From JAAZKA01 sp034926225 (GTDB lineage Bacteria > Bacillota > Clostridia > Oscillospirales > QAMX01), in NCBI GenBank assembly GCA_034926225.1, contig JAYFRF010000009.1:36595-100594 (forward strand): 64,000 bases of DNA, read 5' to 3'. A program made the position numbers and the translations under genes. Below the pieces are notes generated by a model, which was not told the origin of the DNA, did not search any database, and saw only the letters and a program-made list of their open reading frames with translations. This document shows positions 42,285 through 51,227 of the stretch, piece by piece. The first letter of the stretch is position 1, and each line of letters opens with the position of its first letter.

Positions 42285-42611
42285 ATGAAGACGACGGCAC
42301 TTGCCAAAGCCTTGGGGCTGACGGTCTTCCACGGGGGAGACGAGCGCGAGGTGACCGCCGGGTACTGCGGCGACCTCCTTTCCTTTGTGATGGGACGCGC
42401 TCCCGCCGGCTGCGCGTGGATTACCGTAATGACCAACGTCAATGTCGCGGCTGTCGCCGTTCTCTGCGACGTCGGCTGTATTATTCTCGCGCAGGGTACG
42501 CATCCCGATGAAAACCTGCTCGAGCGCGTCAAACGTGAGAATATTGCGCTTTTCGGAACCGATGACGATGTCTATACCGCCGCTGTCCGTCTCGGGAAGA
42601 CGATTTCATAA
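42285..42611 (+). CDS. DRTGG-domain protein
   Basis: Protein of 108 residues formed by a single DRTGG-like domain (VFHGGDEREVTAGYCGDLLS, AWITVMTNVNVAAVAVLCDV, ALFGTDDDVYTAAVRLG). Stand-alone DRTGG proteins have no assigned biochemical function, but in clostridia the gene frequently sits beside PHP phosphoesterase and hydrogenase genes as here. It is 20 bases after rpe and 9 bases before the PHP gene. A ligand-binding regulatory role is inferred only from the domain's occurrence in other regulatory proteins. Confidence 0.82.
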   Translation: MKTTALAKALGLTVFHGGDEREVTAGYCGDLLSFVMGRAPAGCAWITVMTNVNVAAVAVLCDVGCIILAQGTHPDENLLERVKRENIALFGTDDDVYTAAVRLGKTIS

Positions 42612-42620
42612 TTAACTGAT

Positions 42621-43325
42621 ATGTATTACGATCTTCATACCCACTCGGCGCTCTCTCCCTGCGCCGACGACGACATGACCCCCAACAATATGGTCAATAT
42701 GGCCGCCCTCAAGGGGCTTTCCATTCTCGGCGTGACCGACCATAACGCCTGCGCCAACGTCCGCGCGGCGATCGCCGTGGGGAGGGCTGCGGGCGTGATC
42801 GTCGTGCCCGGTATGGAGCTTACTACCGCCGAGGAAATCCATGTCCTTTGCCTGTTCCCCGACGCGGACGCCGCCGAAGCTTTCGCCCGCGAGGTTTATG
42901 ACGTCCTTCCGCCCATCGAAAACCGTACCGATATCTTCGGCAATCAGCTCGTTATGAACGAGGATGACGAAGTCGTCGCCTGTGAGCCCCGCTTGCTCCT
43001 CACCGCGATCTCCGTCGGCATCTACGACGTTCCCGCCCTGGTTGAACCCTATGGCGGCGTCGCGATCCTCGCCCATATCGACCGCCACTCAAACGGCGTC
43101 CTCGGCATTCTCGCCGATATCGATCCCGGTATGGGCTATCATCTCGCCGAGGTCTCCCGCAACGCGTCCGCCGACGACTACGCCGCGCGCTACCCCTTCC
43201 TGCGCTTTTTGTCGGATTCTGATGCGCATACCCTCGCCGATCTCGCCGATCCGGGGCCGGATAATGTCCTCCCCGATGATTTATCCGGAGCGGGGGAAAT
43301 AATCGCCTTTCTGCGCAAAAAATAA
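42621..43325 (+). CDS. PHP-domain metal-dependent phosphoesterase
   Basis: Protein of 234 residues beginning YYDLHTHSALSPCADDDM, the HxH metal motif of the PHP superfamily; LGVTDHN (near 38-44) supplies the next Asp/His ligands, VPGMELTTAEEIHVLC (near 65-80) the Glu and His, AILAHIDRHS (near 148) another His, and SDSDAHTLADL (near 195) the last pair. All ligands appear intact, so it should be active on a phosphate ester. Neighbours suggest a regulatory part in the hydrogenase operon. No clear Shine-Dalgarno lies before the ATG. Confidence 0.88.
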   Translation: MYYDLHTHSALSPCADDDMTPNNMVNMAALKGLSILGVTDHNACANVRAAIAVGRAAGVIVVPGMELTTAEEIHVLCLFPDADAAEAFAREVYDVLPPIENRTDIFGNQLVMNEDDEVVACEPRLLLTAISVGIYDVPALVEPYGGVAILAHIDRHSNGVLGILADIDPGMGYHLAEVSRNASADDYAARYPFLRFLSDSDAHTLADLADPGPDNVLPDDLSGAGEIIAFLRKK

Positions 43326-43378
43326 ACGTAAAATTTCAGAGAAATTTGCGAAAAGGTGTAGAAATTTGTTTTGTCTTA

Positions 43379-43387
43379 TGCTATAAT
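43379..43387 (+). promoter_or_regulatory. Extended -10 promoter before hydC
   Basis: TGCTATAAT, an extended -10, lies 73 bases before the hydC start. The -35 region is weak, as is usual for this promoter type. Confidence 0.6.
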
Positions 43388-43459
43388 GATACGAGTGCCC
43401 ATGGTGCCCATATTGTTAAATTTATGATTATCCACTCGACAAGGAGGAACTACATTTCC

Positions 43460-43957
43460 ATGAAGAACAAAATGGAATCGGTGCCGTTCGTCGACTCGCC
43501 GGAAAAGCGCGCGCAGCTCGACACTATCATCGCCGAACACAAGAATATGCGCGGAGCCCTCGTGCAGGTTCTCAAGCTCGCGCAGGAAGTCTACGGCTAT
43601 CTGCCCCTTGAGGTTCAGCAGGCTGTCGCCGAGGGTCTTGATCTGCCCCTCGAAGAGGTCTACGGCGTCGTTTCTTTCTATTCCCTGTTCACTACTGTCC
43701 CCAAGGGCAAATATAAGATCATGGTCTGTCTAGGTACCGCCTGCTATGTGAAGGGCTCCGGCGCGATCATCGAAAAACTCGCCGAGCTTCTGAAAATTCC
43801 GGTCGGCGGCTGCACCCCGGACGGTAAGTTCTCCCTTGAGGCCTGCCGCTGCCTCGGCGCCTGCGGGCTTGCCCCGGTTATGACCATCAACAGCGAGGTC
43901 TATGGCCGTCTCACAACGGACATCCTCCCCGATATCCTCGCCAAATACGCGGACTGA
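43460..43957 (+). CDS. hydC: HydC/NuoE-like [2Fe-2S] hydrogenase subunit
   Basis: Protein of 165 residues, thioredoxin-like [2Fe-2S] ferredoxin of the NuoE family. A helical N-terminus (residues 10-75, LKLAQEVYGYLPLEVQQAVA) precedes the cluster domain. Ligands are CLGTACYVKG (about 88) and CRCLGACGLAP (about 125-135). In HydABC hydrogenases this small subunit relays electrons towards the NADH-binding subunit. ATG 43460 lies 11 bases after AAGGAGGA; the open frame upstream is not needed. The HATPase gene starts one base after the stop, so the two are tightly coupled. Confidence 0.93.
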   Translation: MKNKMESVPFVDSPEKRAQLDTIIAEHKNMRGALVQVLKLAQEVYGYLPLEVQQAVAEGLDLPLEEVYGVVSFYSLFTTVPKGKYKIMVCLGTACYVKGSGAIIEKLAELLKIPVGGCTPDGKFSLEACRCLGACGLAPVMTINSEVYGRLTTDILPDILAKYAD

Positions 43958-43958
43958 C

Positions 43959-44498
43959 ATGCTTCCCGAAATTTCGCTTCACATCCTCGATATCGCCCAA
44001 AACTCGATTCGCGCGGGGGCCTCGCTGACGGAAATCGATGTCCGTGAGGAAGGCGTCCTTTTAACTGTCGTAATCCGAGACAACGGCTGCGGCATGTCCC
44101 CCGAGATGGTCGCGCGTGTGACGGATCCCTTTACAACTTCCCGCACGACGAGAAAGGTGGGTCTCGGCGTTCCCTTCTATAAGATGGCTGCGGAGATCAC
44201 CGGCGGGACATTTTCTATCGGATCCACGGTCGGCGTCGGTACCACGGTGACCGCCGTGTTCCATACCGACCACATCGACTGTATGCCGCTCGGCGGTTTG
44301 TCGGATACCATTTACGCGCTCGTGACGTTGAACCCGGGGATCGATTTCCTGTTTACCCATACGGTCAACGGAAAGTCCATGACCATGGACACCCGCGAGT
44401 TCCGCGCCGTGCTCGGGGACGTCGGTTTCGATGATCCGGACGTGAAGCAATATATCCGGGAATACCTCGATGAGATGAATCGTGAGCTGCACGGCTGA
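43959..44498 (+). CDS. HATPase (histidine-kinase-like ATP-binding) regulatory protein
   Basis: Protein of 179 residues. Residues 5-105 form an HATPase_c domain: N box LDIAQNSIRAGASLTEIDV, G1 VIRDNGCGMSPE, and G2-like RTTRKVGLGVPFYKMAAE, with TFSIGSTVGVGTTVTAVF at the end. A second unrecognised segment follows (about 110-179). There is no dimerisation or phospho-acceptor domain, so it resembles an anti-sigma-factor-type ATPase or a free kinase domain. It is placed between hydC and the other hydrogenase genes with a one-base gap after hydC, so regulation of the hydrogenase is the natural hypothesis. Target unknown. Confidence 0.85.
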   Translation: MLPEISLHILDIAQNSIRAGASLTEIDVREEGVLLTVVIRDNGCGMSPEMVARVTDPFTTSRTTRKVGLGVPFYKMAAEITGGTFSIGSTVGVGTTVTAVFHTDHIDCMPLGGLSDTIYALVTLNPGIDFLFTHTVNGKSMTMDTREFRAVLGDVGFDDPDVKQYIREYLDEMNRELHG

Positions 44499-44572
44499 GC
44501 GCAGCCGCGTTTTTAAGTGAAACCATCCCTTCTATGCAATCCAGTTAATTATAATGAAAGGTATGAGATAGT

Positions 44573-44944
44573 ATGAAGTCTTTGGAAGAACTCCGCGCGA
44601 TTAAAGCCGCCGCGCAGTCCCGTCTTGGTATCCGCAATGATGACGCCGCTTCCGTCAAGATCGTCGTCGGTATGGCTACCTGCGGTATCGCCGCCGGGGC
44701 ACGCCCCGTCCTGAATGCCCTCACCGAGGAAGTCGCTAAACGCGGCTTAAAAAACGTCGCCATTGGACAGACCGGCTGCATCGGCATCTGTCAGTATGAA
44801 CCCGTCGTCGAAGTCTATGTCGGTAACGAGGAAAAGGTTACTTATGTGAATATGACGCCCGAAAAGGCCGTTCGTATCGTCAACGACCATATCGTCAACG
44901 GCAACGTCGTTATCGAATACACCATCGGCGCCGCCACCAAGTAA
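44573..44944 (+). CDS. Small [2Fe-2S] ferredoxin-like protein
   Basis: Protein of 123 residues with the thioredoxin-like [2Fe-2S] fold: first ligand pair region VVGMATCGIAAGARPV (about 30-45) and second TGCIGICQYEPVVEV (about 67-81). Only one Cys is at the first position and two at the second, so a fourth ligand is not obvious within the usual spacing. It is encoded 20 bases before hydB, and similar domains make up the HydB N-terminus. It may be an accessory electron carrier. A TATAAT at 44551 may provide internal transcription. Confidence 0.8.
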   Translation: MKSLEELRAIKAAAQSRLGIRNDDAASVKIVVGMATCGIAAGARPVLNALTEEVAKRGLKNVAIGQTGCIGICQYEPVVEVYVGNEEKVTYVNMTPEKAVRIVNDHIVNGNVVIEYTIGAATK

Positions 44945-44963
44945 TTAAGGAGGAAATATTGCC

Positions 44964-46754
44964 ATGTATCGTTCCCATGTGCTTGTCTGCGGCGGTACCG
45001 GTTGCACCTCGAACCACTCAGCCGAGGTGATCGAGGCCCTCGAAGCCGAGATTGCGAAAAACGGCCTCGATCAGGAGATCAAAGTCGTCCGTACCGGCTG
45101 CTTCGGGCTCTGCGCCGCGGGGCCCATTATGATCGTCTACCCCGAGGGCGCCTTCTACTCCCGCGTCAGCTCCGACGACATTCCCGAAATCGTCTCCGAG
45201 CATCTCCTCAAAGGCCGCCCCGTCAAGCGCCTTCTGTATCAGGAAACCGTTGACAAGGATACCATCAAGTCCTTGAACCATACCGACTTCTACCGCAAGC
45301 AAAAGCGCGTTGCCCTGCGCAACTGCGGCGTCATCAACCCGGAAAATATCGAGGAATACATCGCCCGCGACGGCTACGAAGCCTTGGGCAAGTGCCTGAC
45401 CGAATATACGCCGGATCAGGTCATCCAGATCGTCCTTGACTCCGGTCTGCGCGGACGCGGTGGTGCGGGTTTCCCGACCGGATTAAAGTGGAAGTTCGCT
45501 TCCGGCAACCGCGGCCAGACTCAGAAATACGTCTGCTGCAACGCCGACGAAGGCGACCCCGGCGCGTTTATGGATCGCTCCGTCCTCGAAGGCGACCCGC
45601 ACGCCGTCCTCGAAGCCATGGCCATCGCCGGTTACGCGATCGGCGCTTCTCAGGGCTATATCTACATCCGCGCCGAGTATCCGATCGCCGTCGAACGTCT
45701 CGAAATCGCGATCAAGCAGGCGCGTGAATACGGTCTTTTGGGCAATAATATCTTCGGCACCGATTTCTGCTTCGATATCGAGATCCGTCTCGGCGCCGGC
45801 GCGTTTGTCTGCGGCGAGGAAACCGCGCTGATGACCTCCATCGAAGGCCACCGCGGCGAGCCCCGTCCCCGTCCTCCCTTCCCGGCGGTCAAGGGTCTCT
45901 TCGGCAAGCCCACGATCCTCAACAATGTCGAAACCTACGCCAATATCGCCCAGATCATCCTCAACGGTCCCGAATGGTTCGCTTCTATGGGTACCGAAAA
46001 GTCCAAGGGCACCAAGGTCTTCGCCCTCGGCGGCAAGATCCAGAACACCGGCCTCGTCGAAGTCCCCATGGGCACCACGCTGCGCGAAATCATCGAGGAG
46101 ATCGGCGGCGGCATCCCGAACGGCAAAAAGTTTAAGGCTGCGCAGACCGGCGGCCCCTCCGGCGGCTGTATCTCCGCGGAAAATCTCGATGTCCCGATCG
46201 ACTATGACAACCTCATTGCCATCGGCACGATGATGGGCTCCGGCGGTATGATTGTCATGGACGAGGACAACTGCATGGTCGATATCGCGAAGTTCTTCCT
46301 TGAGTTCACTGTCGATGAATCCTGCGGTAAGTGCGTCCCCTGCCGTATCGGTACCAAGCGCCTTTACGAGATGCTTGAAAAGATCACCCGCGGCGATGGC
46401 ACCCTTGAGGATCTTGATAAGATGGAAGAGCTCTGCTACTATATTAAGAACAACGCGCTCTGCGGACTCGGACAGACCGCGCCGAACCCCGTATTATCGA
46501 CGCTTCGTTACTTCCGCGACGAGTATATCGCCCATGTCGTCGAGAAGCGCTGCCCAGCGGGCGTCTGCAAGAAACTTCTGCATTATGAGATCATTGCCGA
46601 GAAGTGCCGCGGCTGCACCGCCTGCGCCCGTGTCTGCCCGGTGAGCGCCATCTCCGGCAAGGTCCGCGAGCCCCATGTCATCGATACCGCCAAGTGCATT
46701 AAGTGCGGCGCTTGCATGGAAAAGTGCAAGTTCGGCGCGATTGTCAAGAAGTAA
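44964..46754 (+). CDS. hydB: HydB/NuoF-like NADH-binding hydrogenase subunit
   Basis: Protein of 596 residues. A thioredoxin-like [2Fe-2S] domain lies at the N-terminus (CGGTGCTSNH, GCFGLCAAGP; about 1-90). The FMN- and NADH-binding NuoF core follows (RGRGGAGFPTGLKWKF near 160, CNADEGDPGAFMDRS near 193), then an SLBB region, the [4Fe-4S] site ESCGKCVPCRIG (near 453), and at the C-terminus two [4Fe-4S] clusters (CRGCTACARVCP near 549 and CIKCGACMEKC near 578). In HydABC enzymes HydB carries the flavin and is the site of NADH oxidation, with electron bifurcation. ATG follows AAGGAGGAA. Firm identification. Confidence 0.96.
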   Translation: MYRSHVLVCGGTGCTSNHSAEVIEALEAEIAKNGLDQEIKVVRTGCFGLCAAGPIMIVYPEGAFYSRVSSDDIPEIVSEHLLKGRPVKRLLYQETVDKDTIKSLNHTDFYRKQKRVALRNCGVINPENIEEYIARDGYEALGKCLTEYTPDQVIQIVLDSGLRGRGGAGFPTGLKWKFASGNRGQTQKYVCCNADEGDPGAFMDRSVLEGDPHAVLEAMAIAGYAIGASQGYIYIRAEYPIAVERLEIAIKQAREYGLLGNNIFGTDFCFDIEIRLGAGAFVCGEETALMTSIEGHRGEPRPRPPFPAVKGLFGKPTILNNVETYANIAQIILNGPEWFASMGTEKSKGTKVFALGGKIQNTGLVEVPMGTTLREIIEEIGGGIPNGKKFKAAQTGGPSGGCISAENLDVPIDYDNLIAIGTMMGSGGMIVMDEDNCMVDIAKFFLEFTVDESCGKCVPCRIGTKRLYEMLEKITRGDGTLEDLDKMEELCYYIKNNALCGLGQTAPNPVLSTLRYFRDEYIAHVVEKRCPAGVCKKLLHYEIIAEKCRGCTACARVCPVSAISGKVREPHVIDTAKCIKCGACMEKCKFGAIVKK

Positions 46755-46770
46755 GGAGGGAATTTAGAAC

Positions 46771-48519
46771 ATGCCTACCCTGAATGTGAAAATCAACGGA
46801 AAAGAGTATACCGTGGAACGCGGCGAAACGATCCTCGAGGCCTGCCGGAAGATCGGTATCAATATTCCGACCCTCTGTTACCTCAAGGATATCAACGAAA
46901 TCGGCGCCTGCCGTATCTGCGTCTGCGAGGTCAAGGGCTCCCGCGCGCTCGTCGCCGCCTGTGTCTTCCCCATCGAACGCGAAGGCACCGAGATCTGGAC
47001 CAACAGCCCCACCGTGATCAAGGCCCGTAAGACTACGCTCGAGCTGATCCTCTCTACCCATAACCGTTCCTGCCTTTCCTGCGTCCGCTCGGGGTCCTGC
47101 GAGCTGCAAAAGCTCTGCCACGAGTACGGCGTTGACGACGAGACCCGTTATGACGGCTCCGTCCCGGCGTTCGAGATCGACGCCTCCGCGCCGCATATGA
47201 TCCGCGACAACACCAAGTGTGTCCTCTGCCGCCGCTGCTCCGCCGTCTGCTCGAAGCTTCAGCATGTCGGCGTCATCGGTGCCAACGACCGCGGTTTTGA
47301 GACTCACATCGGCACCGCCTTTGAAGCCGATCTCGGTGACGTTTCCTGCGTCAACTGCGGCCAGTGCATCAACTACTGCCCCACCGGCGCGCTCCATGAA
47401 CGCGACGATACACAGGCGGTCTTTGACGCCATCGCCGACCCCAAAAAGCATGTCATCATCCAGACCGCCCCCTCCGTCCGCGTCGGTCTCGGCGAGTGCT
47501 TCGGCATGCCCATCGGTTCCCTCGTTACCGGCAAGATGGTCACCGCCTGCAAGCTTCTCGGCTTTGACAAGGTCTTCGATACCAACTTCACCGCCGACCT
47601 GACCATCATGGAGGAAGCGACTGAGTTCCTCGATCGTTATACGAAAAAGGAAAATCTCCCGCTGATCACCTCCTGCTCCCCGGGCTGGATTAAGTTCTGC
47701 GAGCATTATCATCACGCCATGGTGCCGCATCTGTCCTCCTGCAAGTCTCCGCAAGGCATGTTCGGCGCGGTTGCTAAGACCTACTACGCCGAAAAGATGG
47801 GCATCGATCCCAAAGACATCGTCTCCGTCTCCGTCATGCCCTGCACAGCGAAGAAGTTCGAGGCCTCCCGCCACGATCATACCGCCGTTCCGGGCCTTGC
47901 CGACGTCGATTACGCGCTGACCGTCCGCGAGCTCGGCCGCATGATCGCCAAAGCCGGCATCCGTTTTACCGAGCTGCCCGACGGCGAGTTTGACACCCCC
48001 TTCGGCCTCGGCTCCGGCGCCGGCACCATCTTCGGCGCGACCGGCGGCGTTATGGAAGCGGCTCTCCGCACGGCCGCTGAGGTCGTCACCGGCAAGCCCC
48101 TTGATAAACTCGAGTTTTCCGATGTCCGCGGCGTCGAAGGCATCAAGGAAGCCACCTACAACCTCGCCGGCAACGAAATCCGCGTCGCCGTGGCCTCCGG
48201 ACTGGCTAATGCCGATAAGCTTCTCCGTATGGTCGAGTCCGGCGAGAAGACCTACGACTTTATCGAAATCATGGCCTGCCCCGGCGGCTGCGTAAATGGC
48301 GGCGGTCAGCCCATCGTCCCCGCCTCCGTCCGCAACTTCACCGACGTTCGCGCCGTCCGCGCCGCGGCCCTCTACAAGGATGACGAAAACCTGCCGGTTC
48401 GCAAATCCCATGAGAACCCCGACGTCAAGCGCATCTATGACGAGTACTTCGACAAGCCCGGCTCCCATAAGGCGCATGAGATCCTCCACACCGCCTACAC
48501 CATCCGCGAAAAGTATTAA
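46771..48519 (+). CDS. hydA: [FeFe]-hydrogenase catalytic subunit HydA
   Basis: Protein of 582 residues. The N-terminus has a [2Fe-2S] domain (CYLKDINEIGACRICVC, about 36-52), a His/Cys [4Fe-4S] site (HNRSCLSCVRSGSCELQKLC), and two further [4Fe-4S] sites (CVLCRRCSAVC and CVNCGQCINYC, about 151-205). The H-cluster motifs are L1 TSCSPGW (residues 300-306), L2 MPCTAKKFE (about 356-364) and L3 EIMACPGGCVNGG (about 499-511). L2 and L3 are canonical; L1 has Ser where the typical motif TSCCPxW has its second Cys. It catalyses proton reduction to hydrogen. The gene ends the hydrogenase operon. Confidence 0.97.
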   Translation: MPTLNVKINGKEYTVERGETILEACRKIGINIPTLCYLKDINEIGACRICVCEVKGSRALVAACVFPIEREGTEIWTNSPTVIKARKTTLELILSTHNRSCLSCVRSGSCELQKLCHEYGVDDETRYDGSVPAFEIDASAPHMIRDNTKCVLCRRCSAVCSKLQHVGVIGANDRGFETHIGTAFEADLGDVSCVNCGQCINYCPTGALHERDDTQAVFDAIADPKKHVIIQTAPSVRVGLGECFGMPIGSLVTGKMVTACKLLGFDKVFDTNFTADLTIMEEATEFLDRYTKKENLPLITSCSPGWIKFCEHYHHAMVPHLSSCKSPQGMFGAVAKTYYAEKMGIDPKDIVSVSVMPCTAKKFEASRHDHTAVPGLADVDYALTVRELGRMIAKAGIRFTELPDGEFDTPFGLGSGAGTIFGATGGVMEAALRTAAEVVTGKPLDKLEFSDVRGVEGIKEATYNLAGNEIRVAVASGLANADKLLRMVESGEKTYDFIEIMACPGGCVNGGGQPIVPASVRNFTDVRAVRAAALYKDDENLPVRKSHENPDVKRIYDEYFDKPGSHKAHEILHTAYTIREKY

Positions 48520-48549
48520 TCGCACGTATACGGCTTGAACAGCGACCAC

Positions 48550-48597
48550 AAGGGAAAACCTTTTTAAATCGAAGGGGTTTTCCCTTACTTTTTATAA
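48550..48597 (+). terminator. Terminator of the hydrogenase operon
   Basis: AAGGGAAAACC (48550-48560) pairs with GGTTTTCCCTT (48576-48586), followed by ACTTTTTAT. Confidence 0.85.
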
Positions 48598-48644
48598 ACC
48601 GACCGCTTCTTTGAAAGAAAATTCGGCAAAAGCTTGGAAATCTC

Positions 48645-48673
48645 TTGCATTTCAGGTTAAAATAAGATATAAT
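48645..48673 (+). promoter_or_regulatory. Promoter of the gdpP-rplI-dnaB transcript
   Basis: TTGCAT (48645-48650), 17-base spacer and TATAAT (48668-48673). Confidence 0.85.
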
Positions 48674-48741
48674 ATATTCTCAATACAATGGGTGTTTTAT
48701 AATCATGACTCCGCACTACGTAACCTGCTGACGGAAGGGAG

Positions 48742-50748
48742 ATGACGATAACCGTGGATAGAAAATTTCTGCGCATGCTCCAACCCGGATATTTGCCAAT
48801 GCTTCTTGTGCTGCTCGTTTTCTGTATCCCCGGCTATTTCCTCGGATACGGGCTTGCCCCGTGGGTCGGTATCGGGCAGACGGTTTGCGTGCTTGTAATC
48901 TATTTCGTCTGGAGAAAACTCTCCCATCGGCGCGTCCGCGAGCTGATGAAATATATGGATTCCCTGACCCTCCAGTTTGATACTGCGTCCCAGAACGCCG
49001 TTTTTTCTATCCCGATGCCCATGATCGTCGCCCGTATGGATACCGACGAGCTGATCTGGTGTAATCCGCAGTTCGCCTCTCTTGATAAAAAGCGCGAGTT
49101 CTGGTTCTCCACGAGACTTTCCGAGGTACTGCCCGGTTTTGACTTCGACTGGCTTCGCCAAGGGAAAACGACCTGCCCTGAGCCTGTCGTCATCGGCGAA
49201 CACGTTTACCGGATCTCCGGATGCGTCGTCAACGCCGAGGACCCCGCCGCGAAGGGTCATATATGCTCCCTCTTTTTCCTCGATATGACCAACGAACGCG
49301 CCCTTGAAAATAGGCTTGTCGATTCCCGCGCCATCGTCGCCATTATCCAGCTCGACAACTACGACGAGCTGAACAAGGATCTCGACAGCGGCGACCGTAC
49401 CATCTTCCTCGCCTCCGTCGACGCGCAGATCTCCCACTGGGCCGAGCATGCGCAGGGTATTTTCGTAAAATCCGAACGGGATAAGTTCCTGTTTGTCTTC
49501 GAGCAAAAGCATTTCGAAACGCTGAATCAATTCGAAATCTTAGGCGAGGTCCGCGCGCTCCCCGGCTCCGGCACCTTCCCCGCAACCCTCTCGATCGGTG
49601 TCGGCAGGGAAGGGGAGAACCTTCATGAAACCCTCGCCTACGCCCGTCTCGCCCTTGATATGGCGCTCTCACGCGGCGGCGATCAGGCTGTTATCAAGGA
49701 TCCCCATAACTACAGATTCTTCGGCGGCCGCAGCCGTGAAGTGGAACAGCGTACCCGTGTACGCTCCCGCGTGATCGCGAACGCTCTCCGCGACTTAATC
49801 GAGACGTCGGACAGGGTGATCATTTCCGGGCATACCTACTCCGATATGGACGCTATCGGCTCCGCCGTCGGCTTGTCCTGCGCCTGCCGTAAGATCGGAA
49901 AAGAATCCCATATCGTCATCAACCTCGAGACCACCACCGCGCGTCCCCTTTATGACCGACTTGCCCAGCTTGCGGAGTATAAGGAAACCTTTCTCTCCCC
50001 CGAGGAAGCCGACGCCGCTGCCACGGACGATACCCTCGTCATTGTCGTCGACGTCAATCGGGCAAGCTTTGTCGACGCATCCTCCCTCCTGACGAAGGCG
50101 ACCCGCATCGTCGTCATCGATCACCACCGCCGCGTCGCCGATTATATTGAAAACCCCGCTCTCAGTCTGCACGAGCCTTACGCGTCCTCAACCTGTGAAC
50201 TCGTGTCCGAGCTTTTACAATATATCGTCCAGCCCTCCGACATCCTCCGCGCCGAGGCCGAGGCTATGCTCGCCGGCATCTCCCTCGATACCAAAAACTT
50301 CACGATGAAGACCGGTGTGCGCACCTTTGAAGCGGCCGCCTTCCTGCGCCGTGCTGGCGCCGATACCATCACCGTCAAGCAGCTTTTCGCCAACGATATG
50401 GATAAAAACCGTGAACTCTGCGATATTATCCGTACCGCCGTAAAATATCGCGATACCATCGCCATCGCGTTCTCCACCGTCGATACCAGCCGTGAAATCG
50501 GCGGACAAGCTGCCGATGAACTGCTAAATATCCGGGGGATCCAGGCTTCCTTCGTGATCTTCCGCCACGCCGGCGGCACCCAGATTTCCGCGCGCTCCTT
50601 AGGCCAGATCAACGTGCAGCTGATTATGGAAAAGCTCGGCGGCGGCGGCAGTCTCACCGGTGCCGGTGCGCAATTCGGCGACAAGACCGTTTCCGATACG
50701 GCCGATGAACTTCGTGCCGCAATTGAGAATTACTTTACACTTGTGTGA
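48742..50748 (+). CDS. gdpP: GdpP-like cyclic-di-AMP phosphodiesterase
   Basis: Protein of 668 residues. Two membrane helices (about 12-55) are followed by a PAS-like domain, a degenerate GGDEF-like domain ending RGGDQAVIK (about 305-315), and a DHH/DHHA1 phosphoesterase module from residue 345 (SGHTYSDMDAIGSAVG, VVDVNRASF, VIDHHRRV, and GGGGSLTGAGAQF near the C-terminus). GdpP cleaves cyclic di-AMP and so sets cell-wall and potassium homeostasis. The gene order with rplI and dnaB is the usual one. ATG 48742 is only a base after GGAAGGGAG; an in-frame GTG at 48754 is the other candidate start. Confidence 0.93.
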   Translation: MTITVDRKFLRMLQPGYLPMLLVLLVFCIPGYFLGYGLAPWVGIGQTVCVLVIYFVWRKLSHRRVRELMKYMDSLTLQFDTASQNAVFSIPMPMIVARMDTDELIWCNPQFASLDKKREFWFSTRLSEVLPGFDFDWLRQGKTTCPEPVVIGEHVYRISGCVVNAEDPAAKGHICSLFFLDMTNERALENRLVDSRAIVAIIQLDNYDELNKDLDSGDRTIFLASVDAQISHWAEHAQGIFVKSERDKFLFVFEQKHFETLNQFEILGEVRALPGSGTFPATLSIGVGREGENLHETLAYARLALDMALSRGGDQAVIKDPHNYRFFGGRSREVEQRTRVRSRVIANALRDLIETSDRVIISGHTYSDMDAIGSAVGLSCACRKIGKESHIVINLETTTARPLYDRLAQLAEYKETFLSPEEADAAATDDTLVIVVDVNRASFVDASSLLTKATRIVVIDHHRRVADYIENPALSLHEPYASSTCELVSELLQYIVQPSDILRAEAEAMLAGISLDTKNFTMKTGVRTFEAAAFLRRAGADTITVKQLFANDMDKNRELCDIIRTAVKYRDTIAIAFSTVDTSREIGGQAADELLNIRGIQASFVIFRHAGGTQISARSLGQINVQLIMEKLGGGGSLTGAGAQFGDKTVSDTADELRAAIENYFTLV

Positions 50749-50783
50749 TAGAATACGGTAACCCACAGAAAGGACGATACAGT

Positions 50784-51227
50784 ATGAAGGTTATTTTACA
50801 GGCCGACGTCTCCGGTCAGGGGAAAAAGGGGCAGATCATCAACGTCTCAGACGGCTATGCCCGCAACTATCTCCTGCCGAGAAAGCTCGCTGTCGAAGCC
50901 AGTACGGACGCCTTAAACGCGATCAAGAACCGTGACATCGCCATCGCCCGCAAACGCGAAGTCGAGCGGGAGCAGGCTCAAGCCCTAGCGGGAAAGCTCT
51001 CCTCCATGCCTGTGCGCATCAAGAAGCGCGCCGGCGACTCCGGAAAGCTTTTCGGCGCTGTCACCGCGAAGGAGATCGGCGAGGCCCTAAAGGCACAGCA
51101 TAACTGCGAGCTTGACCACCGAAAGATCGAAATGCCCGACGCCATCAAGGCGTACGGTACCTACGAACTGAAGGTACGCCTGTTCCCCGAGATCACGGGA
51201 ACCCTCTATGTATCGGTGACAGAGTAA
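50784..51227 (+). CDS. rplI: Ribosomal protein bL9
   Basis: Protein of 147 residues with the bL9 signature: N-terminal KVILQADVSGQGKKGQIINV and GYARNYLLPRKLAVEAS (1-40), a connecting helix (REVEREQAQALAGKL) and the C-terminal domain (GKLFGAVTAKEIGEALK). It binds 23S rRNA. ATG 50784 is preceded by AGAAAGGA; the open frame continues upstream but without initiation signals. It lies 35 bases after gdpP and immediately before dnaB. Confidence 0.97.
   Translation: MKVILQADVSGQGKKGQIINVSDGYARNYLLPRKLAVEASTDALNAIKNRDIAIARKREVEREQAQALAGKLSSMPVRIKKRAGDSGKLFGAVTAKEIGEALKAQHNCELDHRKIEMPDAIKAYGTYELKVRLFPEITGTLYVSVTE

Noticed and set aside
43346..43459. N-terminal extension of hydC from an upstream open frame
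   Set aside because: The ribosome site AAGGAGGA sits just before ATG 43460, and the upstream part overlaps the extended -10 promoter.
46744..48549. 601-residue minus-strand frame opposite hydA
   Set aside because: It is the antisense of a well-supported hydrogenase gene and shows only low-complexity composition.
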